From positions 1 through 64,000 of the forward strand of contig JAGFNK010000143.1 in the NCBI GenBank assembly GCA_025769875.1: 64,000 nucleotides of DNA, written 5' to 3'. Positions 24,385-34,702 of the stretch are shown here, in pieces; within the stretch, counting starts at the first letter, position 1, and each line of letters begins with the position of its first letter. Both the position numbers and the translations under genes were made by a program. The notes under the pieces were generated by a model, which was not told where the DNA came from, ran no database searches, and saw only the letters and a list, made by a program, of their open reading frames with translations. This DNA comes from Russula earlei (taxonomy: Eukaryota; Basidiomycota; Agaricomycetes; Russulales; Russulaceae).

Positions 24385-25404
24385 GTGATTGAGCCCGCAT
24401 GCACGCATTCTTGGTCGCATTTAACAGGTTTATGTCTATGAATCATGACAGTAAAATTGCCAGAGACCCAATCAAGAAGTGTGCATATTTTATTTTCTCT
24501 CATTAATGAAAGGACCCAAAGTCAAAGGATGGCTCAAAGCCATGGACCAGTGGCTCGAAGACATACAAGATGACCCCACTAACATACCACTCAGGCTTAC
24601 TGCATGGGAAGCACTGCAACAGCAGTTTCGCCGTGCATTCACTGACTATGCAGAACGCGAGAAGGCCCAGGACAAACTCAAAGAACTTAAGATGAAAGAT
24701 GGACTCCTTGATGATTATGTGTCTGAGTTCCAACTATTGGCCAGATGAGCAGGACTCAATCCCGATGAACCCACTGTTATGAGACTCTTCGCTTGGGGTC
24801 TCCCTTGGAGCCTAGTCGAATCATGCCTTGACCTGGAAGACCCCACCTCGTTCGTGGACTGGGTCACAGCCCACAGAAACACCACCACATTTGGATGCAC
24901 AAACAGGCCATCCTGTCCGACCACTCTAGCATGCGTGGATGAAATCAAAGTCAATTCCTGAACAATTGACCTTGGAATCGCCTCGCAAATTTGGCTTGAG
25001 GAAACCATGGGAACAATCAAAGCAATGCCACGCCCGCACGCCCATGTCTCCCACCGCATGACCCCATCACCATGGACACTAGTGCCGGTGCTGCATGCAA
25101 AGCAGTCACCAAAGCCAAGAAACAAAAACACCATGAAGAAGGAAGGTGTTTTCATTGTTCTCTCTGAGGACACCTGGCTTGAGACTGTCCGACTAAGCCA
25201 AAACACGAAGTAACTCACGTGCGCACCACCGACGCCACCACCACCACCACATCCAAATCCTCCATTGTGGAGGTTATTTATCAAAGAAAACACTATCATC
25301 AAGCTAGCAAAGACAGCAAAGGCACTCTCTGTAAAAGACAGAGAAGCCTTCATTAAGGCCCTCATGGGAGATGAGGAGGACAAGGAAGACGATTTTTCAG
25401 ATGC

Positions 25405-25878
25405 TTGAGCATAATGGCAATTGCTCAAGCTTTAGGTATCGATTCAATGTACAAGTCTCAGAGGAAATCAATATCAGTGATGACTACTATTTACATTGGA
25501 TCGAACAAAGCCAAAAAAAGAAACGCCCTGATAGACAGTGGGGCCACCAAATGTTTCATATCTCCCAAACTGACAAAAGAACTACATTTACAAACCAGAA
25601 AGCTATCACTGGCTAGGAATGTCAAAAACATTGATGGAACACTCAACCATCTAGGAAAAATTACACAGGCAGTGGATCTAGAGTTGAAACTATTAGGGAA
25701 AAGACACGTACATCAATTATTGGTTGTGGATATAGGACAAGACGACATAATCTTGGGATACCCATTCTTAGAATCAATCAACCCAAGGATAAACTGGTCC
25801 AAAGGAACAATGATGGGAAGGGTCACCCTGTCAGGAAAGCAGAAGACGCCAGAATGGATAAGAACCCTAACTGACTAG
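25405..25878 (+). pseudogene. Gy4 protease
   Basis: Aspartic protease with intact LIDSGATKCFISPKL (about 25530-25570) and ILGYPFLESINPRINWSKG (about 25750). This is the best preserved protease in the window. The frame ends at a TAG at 25876-25878 where Gy1 has Trp, then carries on open into the RT region. Confidence 0.85.
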
Positions 25879-27427
25879 GAAGAAGGCGATGAGCTATGGC
25901 TGCAAACCCAAATCCGCAAAACCACCATAGCTCAACAACTGGCCATATCCCAAATGGAGAACAAATCAAAAACTTGGCAAGAAATAGTCCCTCACCAATA
26001 TCACAAATATGGACAGGTGTTTATGGAACAAGAATCAGAAAGGTTCCCAAGACCCAGAAAATGGGACCACACCATTGACCTGAAATTGGATGCCCCAACA
26101 ACGATTAATTGCAGAGTATACCTTCTCTCACCAAAGGAAAAAGAAGAACAAGGAAAATTCCTCAAACAAAATCTGCGACTCAAATGAATAAGAAGACCCA
26201 ATTCACCATACGCCAGTGGATTCTTTCTCATAAAAAAGAAAGATGGTAAATTTCAACCAGTACAGGACTACAGGAACTTGAACAAATGGACGATACCCAA
26301 TGTATATCCATTACCTTTAATCCCTGAGCTTATCCACACCTTGGCAGGAAATGAGCTTTTTACCAAGTTTGACATTAGATGGGGCTACAATAACATCCAA
26401 ATCAAAAAAGGAGACAAATGGAAGGCAGCCTTCAAAACTAGCAACAGACTATTCAAACCTACCATAATGTTCTTTGGATTAACAAACTCCCCAGCTACCT
26501 TTCAAACTATGATGGACGATATTTTTCAAGAAGAACTCGCACAAGGATGGCTTAAGATCTACATGGACGATATCATCATCGCCACAGAGAACAATGAGAT
26601 AAAACACACACAAAAAGTCAACCATGTCCTGTCGAAATTAAAACAACACGACCTTTATCTCAAACCAGAAAAATGCCAATTCCACAAGAATAAGGTCGAA
26701 TACCTTGGCATAATTATAGGAGAAGGAAAGATAACCATGGACCCCATTAAAGTTAAAGGGATCAAAGACTGGCCAACTCCTACAACATTAAAAGAAGTCA
26801 GAGGTTTTCTGGAATTCTGTAACTTCTACTGCAATTTTATACCAAATTTCTCTATCAAGGTCAGACCATTAAACGACTTGACAAAGAAAAACAAACAATG
26901 GGAATGGACAACAAGGGAAGAACGAGCATTCCAAACCCTGAAAGAAACATGCGTCTCATACCCTGTACTTCGTACTCCTGACTGGACAAAGCAATTCATC
27001 CTAGACACCGATGCATCAGGATTTGCCATAGGAGCAGTCATATCTCAAGAATATGAAGATGGCCTGCACCCAATAGCATACTATTCCAGGACACTACTAG
27101 ATGCAGAAAGAAACTATGATGCACATGATAAAGAACTAGCAGCAGTAATCTTTGGAATTAAAAAGCGGATGACCATTCTTTCTTGGAGCCAACAAACCAG
27201 TCAGAGTAAGAATGGACCATAAAAACCTCACCTACTTCAAGGAATCACAAAAGTTGACAGGACGACAAGCTAGATGGATGCAATACATGCAAGATTTCAA
27301 CATCATCATGGAACATGTTCCTGGACACACCCACACTATCACCGACACACTTTCTCATTGCAAAGGCCTTAACAAGGGGGTAGAAGAACAAAAAACTACA
27401 CTACTCCCACCCGAAATCTTTGTATGA
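25879..27427 (+). pseudogene. pol: Gy4 reverse transcriptase and RNase H
   Basis: RT with RWGYNNIQIKKGDKWKAAFK near 26380, catalytic IYMDDIIIATENN near 26560, and YLGIIIGEGKITMD near 26701. RNase H begins LDTDASGFAIGAVIS near 27001 and continues YDAHDKELAAVIFGIK. A one-base frameshift near 27165 moves the rest (VRVRMDHKNLTYFKES) to another frame. TGA at 26185 lies upstream of RT and the segment ends at TGA 27425-27427. A 314-codon open frame covers most of RT, unusually long for this island. Confidence 0.88.
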
Positions 27428-28454
27428 AAGACCTATCTACCAGACAAACCTGACAAATGACAAGAAATTCTCAGAGAACTCCATGACACCCCATTCGCAG
27501 GACATCCAGGAATAGCTAACACTTGGAACCTAGTCAAACAACACTATGAAGGACCCAGACTACAACAATTTGTAGAACAATACATAAAAGGATGCACCAA
27601 ATGTCAAGAGTCAAAAACAAATATACCCAGAAAGAAAGCCATGACCTTTCCACTCAACACACACATAGAACAGGGTCCCTTCCAATATGTGTCAATGGAC
27701 CTTATCACGGACTTACCTAAATCAGAAGGATTTGACAGCATCCTCACTATTGTCGATCAAGGGTGTTCTAAAGCAACGAAATTCATCCCATGCAATAAAA
27801 CAATTAACAGATCAGGTGTTGCAAACAAATATCTGAAACATCTCGTGCCTTGGTTCGGCATCCCCAAAAGAATCATCTCTGACAGGGACCCTTGATTTGC
27901 ATCAAACTTCTCAAAAGCCATATGTAAGAATCTAGGGATCAAACAAAACATGTCTACCGCATTCCATCCCCAAACTGATGGACAAACGGAAAGAATGAAT
28001 GCTTGGCTAGAACAATACCTAAGACCCTGGACCATGACTCACCCTCATTCTTGGGCAAAATTACTCCCTCTAGCTGAATATGCTCATAACTCCTGGAGAC
28101 ATGAAACAACATGTCATTCACCACACAAACTCCTCATGGGGTTTAAACCACAAATGAACATCAGTCTTCTAGACAACAACATACCATCTTCCACCAATCA
28201 CCTCAGAGAACTAGAAGAGGCCAGACAGGATGCACAACAACTTCTAGAACGAAAACAACAACCCTTGAAACCTGACAGACCAGAAATGAAAGAAGGAACC
28301 CTAGTATGGCTAGAAGCAAAAAAACTCAAAACACAAGGAACATGCAAGTTGATGCCCAAATGATACGGGCCTTTCCCAATCACAAAGAAAATTTCAAAAG
28401 TCACTTACCAACTACAACTGCCACCATCAATGAAAATAAATGATGTCTTCTATA
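27428..28454 (+). pseudogene. Gy4 integrase
   Basis: Ty3/gypsy integrase. The N-terminal zinc-binding part has HDTPFAGHPG and GCTKCQESK (27480-27615). The catalytic D,D,E residues are in VSMDLITDLPKS (27690), IISDRDP (27873) and HPQTDGQTERMN (27970). TGA at 27894 (after SDRDP) and near 28362 (before YGPFPI) sit at expected Arg positions. The sequence ends at INDVFY where D2 is inserted; the chromodomain lies on the other side. Confidence 0.88.
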
Positions 28455-28869
28455 TTATTGCCATTTTCAGCGCACTTGGCGGAGCTTGAATTCCACCCAA
28501 ATTGGCACAGAAAGCCCCTCAAACATGCAGGATAAATATCTCCTTCAGAACAGCTTCAATTCATATGAAACTTGTGGTCCCTGAATCACCTGAATGAGGG
28601 CTAGGCAGCCCCATTGTTTTCATGAGATTTGAGTGAGAATTGGTGGAGCTGGACTCAAGCCACCTCCACATGTGTATTAGATGAATTACAACTCAAAATC
28701 ATGGTCTATATCTATTATTTTTCCCTCATGTTGTACCCATGGGCTGTCTTGAGGCAGCCCCATAGTGTTTTTGACTCAAGTGTTGTGGTGTGCAACGTTG
28801 TTTCCAGTGCAATTGGAGTCACGGCCAGCCACTCATCACCCCTCTCGCCTCTCAATTCTGACCATCCTT
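28455..28869 (+). repeat. D2 left terminal inverted repeat
   Basis: About 415 bp, nearly identical over its length to the reverse complement of 31275-31689 and to the D1 ends. It stops at GACCATCCTT. Confidence 0.85.
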
Positions 28870-29275
28870 CTTGTTTTTCACATACAGAGAGGAGTGGGTT
28901 GCAAAGAGGGGTCCTATTCTGAACTCTTTCTACTACAGAGTAGCTAGGGTGTTTTTATATACAGGAGAGAAGTACTAGAGATGAAAGGCATGAAAGTGAA
29001 TCAAGACTGGTTGAGACGGTCGAGGTGGTCGTGAAAGGCTTGAGACATGAACATGTCTAGTGTGCCAAAGCGTGCGTGCACGCGTGGTTGGTGGCGAGGG
29101 CTGGGCGATGCGATCAAGGTCTTGATGTCGCACGCGAGATGGCTTGTGGTGTGTGGTCGGTGGACTGCCTGGAACGAGAGGGAGGTGGCAAGGGATGAAA
29201 GGGAGCTGAGGTGTCAGTCTCATGTCGTGTCGTGTCGCATTTTTGCATGTGATTTCAAGGCCAGCCATAATCTTC
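28870..29275 (-). repeat. LTR-E-like block in D2
   Basis: On the minus strand it starts TGTAAGGAAGATTATGGC, preceded by a purine-rich GGGAGG tract, and contains TGTATATAAAAACACC. It matches LTR-E1 (15775-16334) up to the position where the D terminal repeat begins; the U5-like end is replaced. Confidence 0.6.
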
Positions 29276-29559
29276 CTTACACCTCCCGGGGGCTTGAAAC
29301 TTTGACTGTCCTTGGTCAAGTGTCTGAATGCGAGTGTTTTGAGCCTTTTGCATCTGAATTGAGGCAGCGGTCGCAGCTGCTTGTGCTGCAGAAGACACGA
29401 AGGCGGTGATCGGCAAGGGCGATGACAGAAGAGGCAAGGGCAATGGGAAATGGAGGCGATGGAGACAAGGGCAGCGGTGACAAGATGGCAGCAGCGGTGG
29501 CGGGGTTGTCTCCACTGCAGGTGTCGGCAACAGACGTGGGCGAGAGCGTGCAAACAGAT

Positions 29560-31133
29560 GGGGAGGCGATGTGGGAGGCAGTGTGCAGTGTGCTGTTAAT
29601 GTTGGCAACTGCTTCTCCTGCAGTGGTGGCATGGCGGCGGCTTCTGCTCCTGTTGTGGCGTGTCATGGCTAAGTTCGTGGCCAAGGCCTTCTTGGTCTTC
29701 TGGGGTGGTGCTGGTGGTGAGGGGTTGTGACGGTGCAGCGGTGCTGGTGTCGCACAAAACTACTAAAGCAGTGGCTGAGACTGAGAAGGTGGTGGCGGAC
29801 TGAGCTGGTGTGATGGTGGAGGTGGACGGGGCAGAGGCGACAACTGAGGGCGATGCAGGGGCAATGGCAGCTGTGGCTGACAAGGGTGTGGCGGCAGTGG
29901 CTTGTGAGATGGTGGTGGAGACAGCAGCGTGTGGTGCTAAGACATTGGTGGCTGAGGCTGAGGCTACGGCGGCGGCTGATGAGACTAAGGCGGCTGGCAA
30001 GGCTAAGAGCACGGTGGCAGTGGTTGACTGATCTGAAGCTGGGGCGATGGAGATGGCTGGCAAACTAGGGGCATGGTGGCAGCGGCTGAGACTGAGAAGG
30101 CTGAGGCTGAGGGCAGGGTGGAGATGGCAGCAGCTGGCAATGCTGGTGCTATGACGGACTGGGCTGAACTGACAAGTACGGGCGAGGCTAAGATGGAGAC
30201 TGATGTGAAGTTGGCGGCTGGCATGACTGAGGCTACTGTGGCGATGGATGAGGTGACGGACGAGACTGAGGGCGACGAGATGACTGAGGGTGCGGGAGCG
30301 GATGAGATGAAGGTGGGGGTGGCAGACGAGGCTGCAAGGGCTGAAGTGGTGGGCGGCACTAAAACATTGGTGGGTGAGGTTGAGATGGTGGTTGTGCATG
30401 GAGCTGAGACAGTGGCTATAGCAGGCGACACTGAGGGTGTGGGAGCTGGTTGGGCAAAGATGGGGACAGTGGCAATAGGTGATGTCACGGCTGAGGCTAT
30501 GGCGGCAGGGACAGACGAGGTGGCGACAATGGCGAATGCAGGCAATGCTGGGACGGCGAGGGCAGGTGGAGCCGAGGCGATGATGGCTGGTGAGTCGAGG
30601 ATGGCAGCGGTGAACAAGGTGATGGGAACGGCGGACGAGGTGGGAGCCGCAGGGACGATGGGCAAGGCAGGCAAGGCAGAGGCAATGGTGCACGATGTAG
30701 GGACAGAGGCTGGAGCAGGCATGGGTGCAGGGTATGTGTAGTTGTCTTCGTCTTCGTCTGCAGAGCAGAGTTGGCATTCCCACTGAATGTCACAGGGACG
30801 CTGAGAGAATATCTTGACTAGTGTGTCAAATACTTCTCGGAAATTGACAAAGTGCCTCTGCTGTTTGTTCAGGTGCCAGGGGCTGAGACGTTGGGAGACC
30901 ATCCGGTGGACATCCGGGTGGAGTCTGAGCCAGAATGACTTGTCGCAATCTTTGTAGCACAGGCAGCACGCATGGACAAGGGGACCACAGATTGCCCTGA
31001 AACTCCGGTAGTATTTGTCTACATCTTCCTGGTCACACATGTGGAGTCTTGACGAGGAGGCGATAAGGTCCTCCAGATCCCACTTGAGCTTGCGGTATTC
31101 TAACTGAGTCGGCATGCTGATGGAGTGTGGCAT
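29560..31133 (-). pseudogene. D2 gag-like gene
   Basis: Minus-strand frame of 376 codons from ATG at 31133, continued after a frameshift to about 29596. The N-terminal ~150 residues are globular and Gag-like (QEDVDKYYRSFRAICGPLVH, then FWLRLHPDVHRMVSQRLSPW and a pattern NFREVFDTLVKIFS). The remainder is a long Ala/Ser/Pro/Val-rich low-complexity region. The first part resembles capsid domains of fungal LTR-retrotransposon Gag. No protease, RT or transposase was found inside D2, so the element would be non-autonomous. Confidence 0.6.
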
Positions 31134-31274
31134 GTGGTGAAGACAGATGGCAGGTTGACACAGGCAGTGTGACTGGCGCAGCTGCGACTGTGGGTGTGGA
31201 GGGCCAAATGCAAGCTGGAAGGGAGCGGTGCAACTGATGCAGCTGAGACAGTGGGTGTGGTGGGAATGAGGGCA

Positions 31275-31689
31275 AAGGATGGTCAGAATGGAGAGGTGAG
31301 AGGGGCAATGAGTGGCTGGCCGTCACTCCGATCACACTGAAAACAATGTTGCACACCACAACACTTGAGTCAAAAACACTATGGCGCTGCCTCAAGACAG
31401 CCCATGGGTACAACATGAGGGAAAAATAATGGATATAGACCATGATTTTGAGTTGTAATTCATCTAATACACATGTGGAGGTGGCTTGAGTCCACCTCCA
31501 CCAATGCTCACTCAAATCTCATGAAAACAATGGGGCTGCCTAGCCCTCATTCAGGCAATTCAGGGACAATAATTTTCATATGAATTGAAGCTGTTTTGAG
31601 GGAGATATCCATCCCACATGTCTGAGGGGGTTTCTGCACCGATTTGGGTGGAATTCAAGCTCCACCAAGTGTGTTTAAAATGGCAATAA
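31275..31689 (-). repeat. D2 right terminal inverted repeat
   Basis: Inverted match of 28455-28869, outer end GGCAATAA, inner end AAGGATGGTCAGAAT. It lies about 140 bp upstream of the gag-like ATG. Confidence 0.85.
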
Positions 31690-31913
31690 TCTACTCCTTC
31701 CATACATAGAAATGGAAGAATATGGCATGCCATATACACACCCTCCACCTACCATCAAAAGCAAGGAAGAATACAAAATCAATGCAATTCTAGACTCCAG
31801 AAGATTTGGTTGAAGACATAAAATACAATACCTTGTACAATTGAAGGGATACCCCACATCAGACAACTCCTGGGTTGACCACCATGACCTAAACACCCCT
31901 GAACTCCTCAAAT
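31690..31913 (+). pseudogene. Gy4 chromodomain (pol C-terminus)
   Basis: Continuation of Gy4 pol past D2: a linker PYIEMEEYGMPYTHPPP, then a chromodomain signature (AILDSRRFG, a TGA at an Arg codon near 31812, IQYLVQLKGYPTSDNSWVDH) and the end DLNTPELLK-stop at 31911-31913. Chromodomains on gypsy integrases of the chromovirus clade direct insertion to marked chromatin. Confidence 0.85.
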
Positions 31914-31989
31914 AATACTATTCCACCATGGCTGAACAACCAGGCATATAAAAAAGACCTCTTAAATCACCACTGAATTACCATCACCC

Positions 31990-33224
31990 TTTCCCCACAT
32001 ACTACCAGTAATGACATGTCCTCCACTCCCAACTCTCCCACTCCCACATCTGCTACACTTGTTCCTTCTCGACCCTCTTCCCTGACTCTCATACCTGTCT
32101 CCATCAGCCACAGCTACCGCTAACATGAGACTTATAGTAAGACGTGCAGCACAACATGCTGCCATGGTGGTCTGAGCCCATGAACATTGGAATGATGACT
32201 CCCTATCCACCATACTCCGTGCCTTTGGCAATAGATCTCCTACCTTGGGAACAACTAGTCCACTCAGATCTTGCAGCCCTCCTACCACATCCGCTCACCC
32301 TCTCCAGACCCACTCCCTATTCCCCCTCACACCGACCATACCATGCTCCTAGATGCAAACTTTCAACTGCATCAAAGAGAAGCAATGCCTCCTCCCACTT
32401 ATATTCCTCCCCCCAATGTACCAGTCAACCAACCCACAGAGTTGGAAGAACTAGGAGAAGGATGGGAGGAGGGAGACTTAGGACTCAACATCCTCATCCC
32501 TGATCCTGGAAATGAGGACGACACCATCCCACCACAATTCATCCTACCCGACCTCGTCCATGGCTTCCCCATTGTAATGGCCACTTATGGCCCTGGCTGC
32601 CCCACCCACAGAATAGCCATCCATGCCAAAGCTGACCCATATCCACATCCTCTCTTGACCAAAAAGTATGCCTTCCTCTTTCAGAGTGGACTGAGACACA
32701 GCAAGGCCATAGATGAGGCCATCAGATTTGAGGAAGACCTATCTTTGGAGGCTGAACTTCACAGGTATAGGTTTGCCATAAGCAAGCTGCACCTAATGGC
32801 AAACCAACTAGCAGCAGCCAGAGAACAATACCACAACATGGTCTGGGAAGTGCAGGACTCTGAGATGAAACTCGCCCAAGCTAATGCCAAAGCACACCTT
32901 GAACCCTGAGTCCTCTTTCAATCCATGCCTCGCCTCACCAACAAAGAACATAAGGAAGCAAAACAGGCCATCTTGGACCCATGGTATCAGTTCCACCCAC
33001 ACCTTGCTGACAAGTGCACCTGGTGTAGTGACAGAGGACACGACACCTTTGGATGCCCCAAGATAGCCATATGTGTCCTCTGCAATTGTCAAGGACATCT
33101 TGCCAAATGCTGTAGGACTCCCCATCACCACTGTAAAGCTCACAAAGTCTGTCAAGTTCCTAGAGATCAAACCCATTACTGCCTTCATCGCTGCAGATCC
33201 TCCATCATTCCCTATAGCAGTTAA
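31990..33224 (+). pseudogene. Gy4 third ORF: coiled coil plus two CCHC knuckles
   Basis: Lies between the pol stop and the 3' LTR. From 32271 to 33224 one frame is open except for a TGA at 32907 (CGA expected), giving about 317 residues. It has a Pro-rich N-terminus, an acidic patch, a helical segment (HLMANQLAAAREQYHNMVWE), then two tandem CX2CX4HX4C knuckles: CTWCSDRGHDTFGC (near 33015) and CVLCNCQGHLAKCC (near 33075), followed by a His/Cys cluster. The position is that of env in retroviruses, but no membrane segment or signal is seen. Nucleic-acid binding is inferred from the knuckles. Confidence 0.72.
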
Positions 33225-33243
33225 GACCTTAACAAGGGGGTGA
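33225..33243 (+). other. Gy4 polypurine tract
   Basis: AACAAGGGGGTGA directly precedes the 3' LTR-B, the expected primer site for plus-strand DNA synthesis. Confidence 0.7.
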
Positions 33244-34702
33244 TGTCACAGAACCGGTACTTTGGACCAGACTGGCAACCAGGCTGGCCTACCCGGATGG
33301 ACCTCACATCCACTTTGTGTTTCATGACTCGTCTGTAGAACTCATGTATTCCTTCATGTTCCAGCATGTTCTCGCCTCAATCACCTTGACATACCCTCAA
33401 GGACACCATTTGATATAGCGTTCCTCATGTATATAAGACTGCCAGTCAACAAGAACAAGCCTTAAGCTTGTTCTCCTTTGAAATATCACTGGTTTCAGCT
33501 TCAGGACTGTAGGCTTGCAGAGAATCAAGCAAATGCCCCAGAGAGCCTCTCATTCTACTTGTCATGAACCATTCCCCGGGGAGGGCCCTTGAAGGACCCT
33601 CCCTTATAGGAGGAAACCCAGCCTCTATGATGCCACCCTGTTCACACGAGCAAAAGGGGTGAGTAGAGGTGTCCACAATATCGCGCGCGCATTGTTGCGC
33701 GAGCGATTCTCGGCACAATCGACATACAGCAAGCCCCACTTAAAGGCAACCCTTCTAGCAACTAAGGACAGTATTAGAGCCTTCCTAAGGACCATTTGGA
33801 ACGACCTTAGGAACTCTACAATAGGTATTAACCTAGTATCAAAAGCCCTACAACGCGTTATTAGACCAACTCTAATAACTATAGAACGAACTATAAGGCA
33901 ACACTAAGGACCTTAATAGAAGTATTAGGGTCGACTCTAAGGACCCTAATAGAACTATATAAGGGCCTTATAAGATAACACTATTCCATAACCAAACTAC
34001 AAGTCCTCAAATGACCGGCCCTAAACTAACTAACAGGAAATGAATCAGGTGCTTGCACGTGTACTAAAGCAGTGAACACGTGGACAATGGAAGCTCTTAC
34101 TCATCAAGAGAAGCTTCTTACTCAGCAGCTTACTGAGCATGACTGAGCATGCTCAGTAAGCATCCTCCGACTTCTTACTCATCACTCTATTGTGCTTGAT
34201 AACAAGGTTATGACTTGTTCCCTATTTAGCAACTCTCTTGTAGTATATAAGCGCTCAATAAAGTAGCGGACAGTCCTCAGACTGTCCATTTGTTTACGGC
34301 ACTCTCCATTCCTGGGATACTCCTTTAAGGACCATCCCCTTGTGACCACTCTGGCCTCTTCCCTGCGTGATTGTTCTACTCTCACAGTAACAATACCCCT
34401 CTGGTATTTGTTACTACTCTGGACTCTACTCCTTGCCCACGCCGTCTTGGACGTCTACCGACTCGTCTTCGAGCTTATCCCTCGCTCTTGAACTGGATAG
34501 TTCAACAGTGAGTCTTGACACTACTAAGTCTTCGAATGCGAAGACTTATCATTCGAGTTTCCTCTCTGCGGTACACAATTGCCTTGGCATTGTTGTCACC
34601 GAGACCCCCAACTTCCACAAGAAACTTCATTCTCGCTTGACTCTGTGCGCACATCTCATGCATGAAATGATTTGTCAGGGACACCGCCCCCAGTTGGTGA
34701 CA
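33244..34702 (+). mobile_element. 3' LTR-B of Gy4 with nested LTR-A5
   Basis: LTR-B halves 33244-33559 and 34526-34702 total ~493 bp once LTR-A5 and one duplication are removed, matching the 5' LTR in length and ends (TGTCAC...GTGACA). Confidence 0.9.
33560..34520 (+). mobile_element. Solo LTR-A (copy A5)
   Basis: 961 bp, exact duplication CTACT (33555-33559 and 34521-34525), inside the 3' LTR-B of Gy4. Confidence 0.93.

Larger units (their letters stand above)
22295..25407 (+). pseudogene. gag: Gy4 gag, split by two solo LTRs
   Basis: Gag beginning MTTVQDRKYNG at 22295. It is interrupted by LTR-F (22628) and LTR-G2 (23512), after which the capsid continues (WLKAMDQWLEDIQDDPTN near 24530; AFTDYAEREKAQDKLKELKM near 24640). 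The zinc knuckle at about 25145-25188 has TGA at both an internal and a following Arg position (25165 and 25180). Further TGAs are at 24746 and 24958. The acidic tail ends at TGA 25405-25407, which overlaps the beginning of the protease ORF, as in Gy1. Confidence 0.85.
28455..31689. mobile_element. Element D2 with ~415 bp terminal inverted repeats
   Basis: A 3.2 kb unit in Gy4 pol between integrase and chromodomain. The terminal inverted repeats 28455-28869 and 31275-31689 begin TTATTGCCATTTT and end AAAATGGCAATAA. Inside, on the minus strand, are a gag-like gene (31133 to about 29570), then a short purine-rich tract and an LTR-E-like block (29275 to 28870). The repeats are inverted, so they are not LTRs. 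A target duplication is not clear; TCTA occurs on both sides two bases out of register. It may be a TIR DNA element carrying a retro-gag, or a fold-back composite. Confidence 0.72.
21734..34702 (+). mobile_element. Gy4, near-complete Ty3/gypsy retrotransposon nested in Gy3
   Basis: Bounded by LTR-B at 21734-22226 and 33244-34702 (the latter enlarged by a nested LTR-A). Interior order: gag, protease, RT, RNase H, integrase, chromodomain, then an extra coiled-coil/CCHC ORF and polypurine tract. The flanks CAATT (21729-21733) and CGATT (34703-34707) differ at one base and are the likely target duplication. Collapsing them restores the Gy3 frame from RNase H into integrase (QLKLLNWVQRHRLEKQHS). 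Nested inside are LTR-F, LTR-G2, D2 and LTR-A5. Many stops make it inactive. Confidence 0.9.

Noticed and set aside
29810..30741. Plus-strand Ala/Gly/Glu-rich frames opposite the D2 gag-like gene
   Set aside because: They are the antisense of a GC-rich low-complexity region; the minus strand has the recognisable Gag-like N-terminus.
31990..33224. An env-like gene in the Gy4 third ORF
   Set aside because: No signal peptide, membrane segment or glycoprotein-like Cys pattern; the Cys/His pairs fit zinc knuckles.
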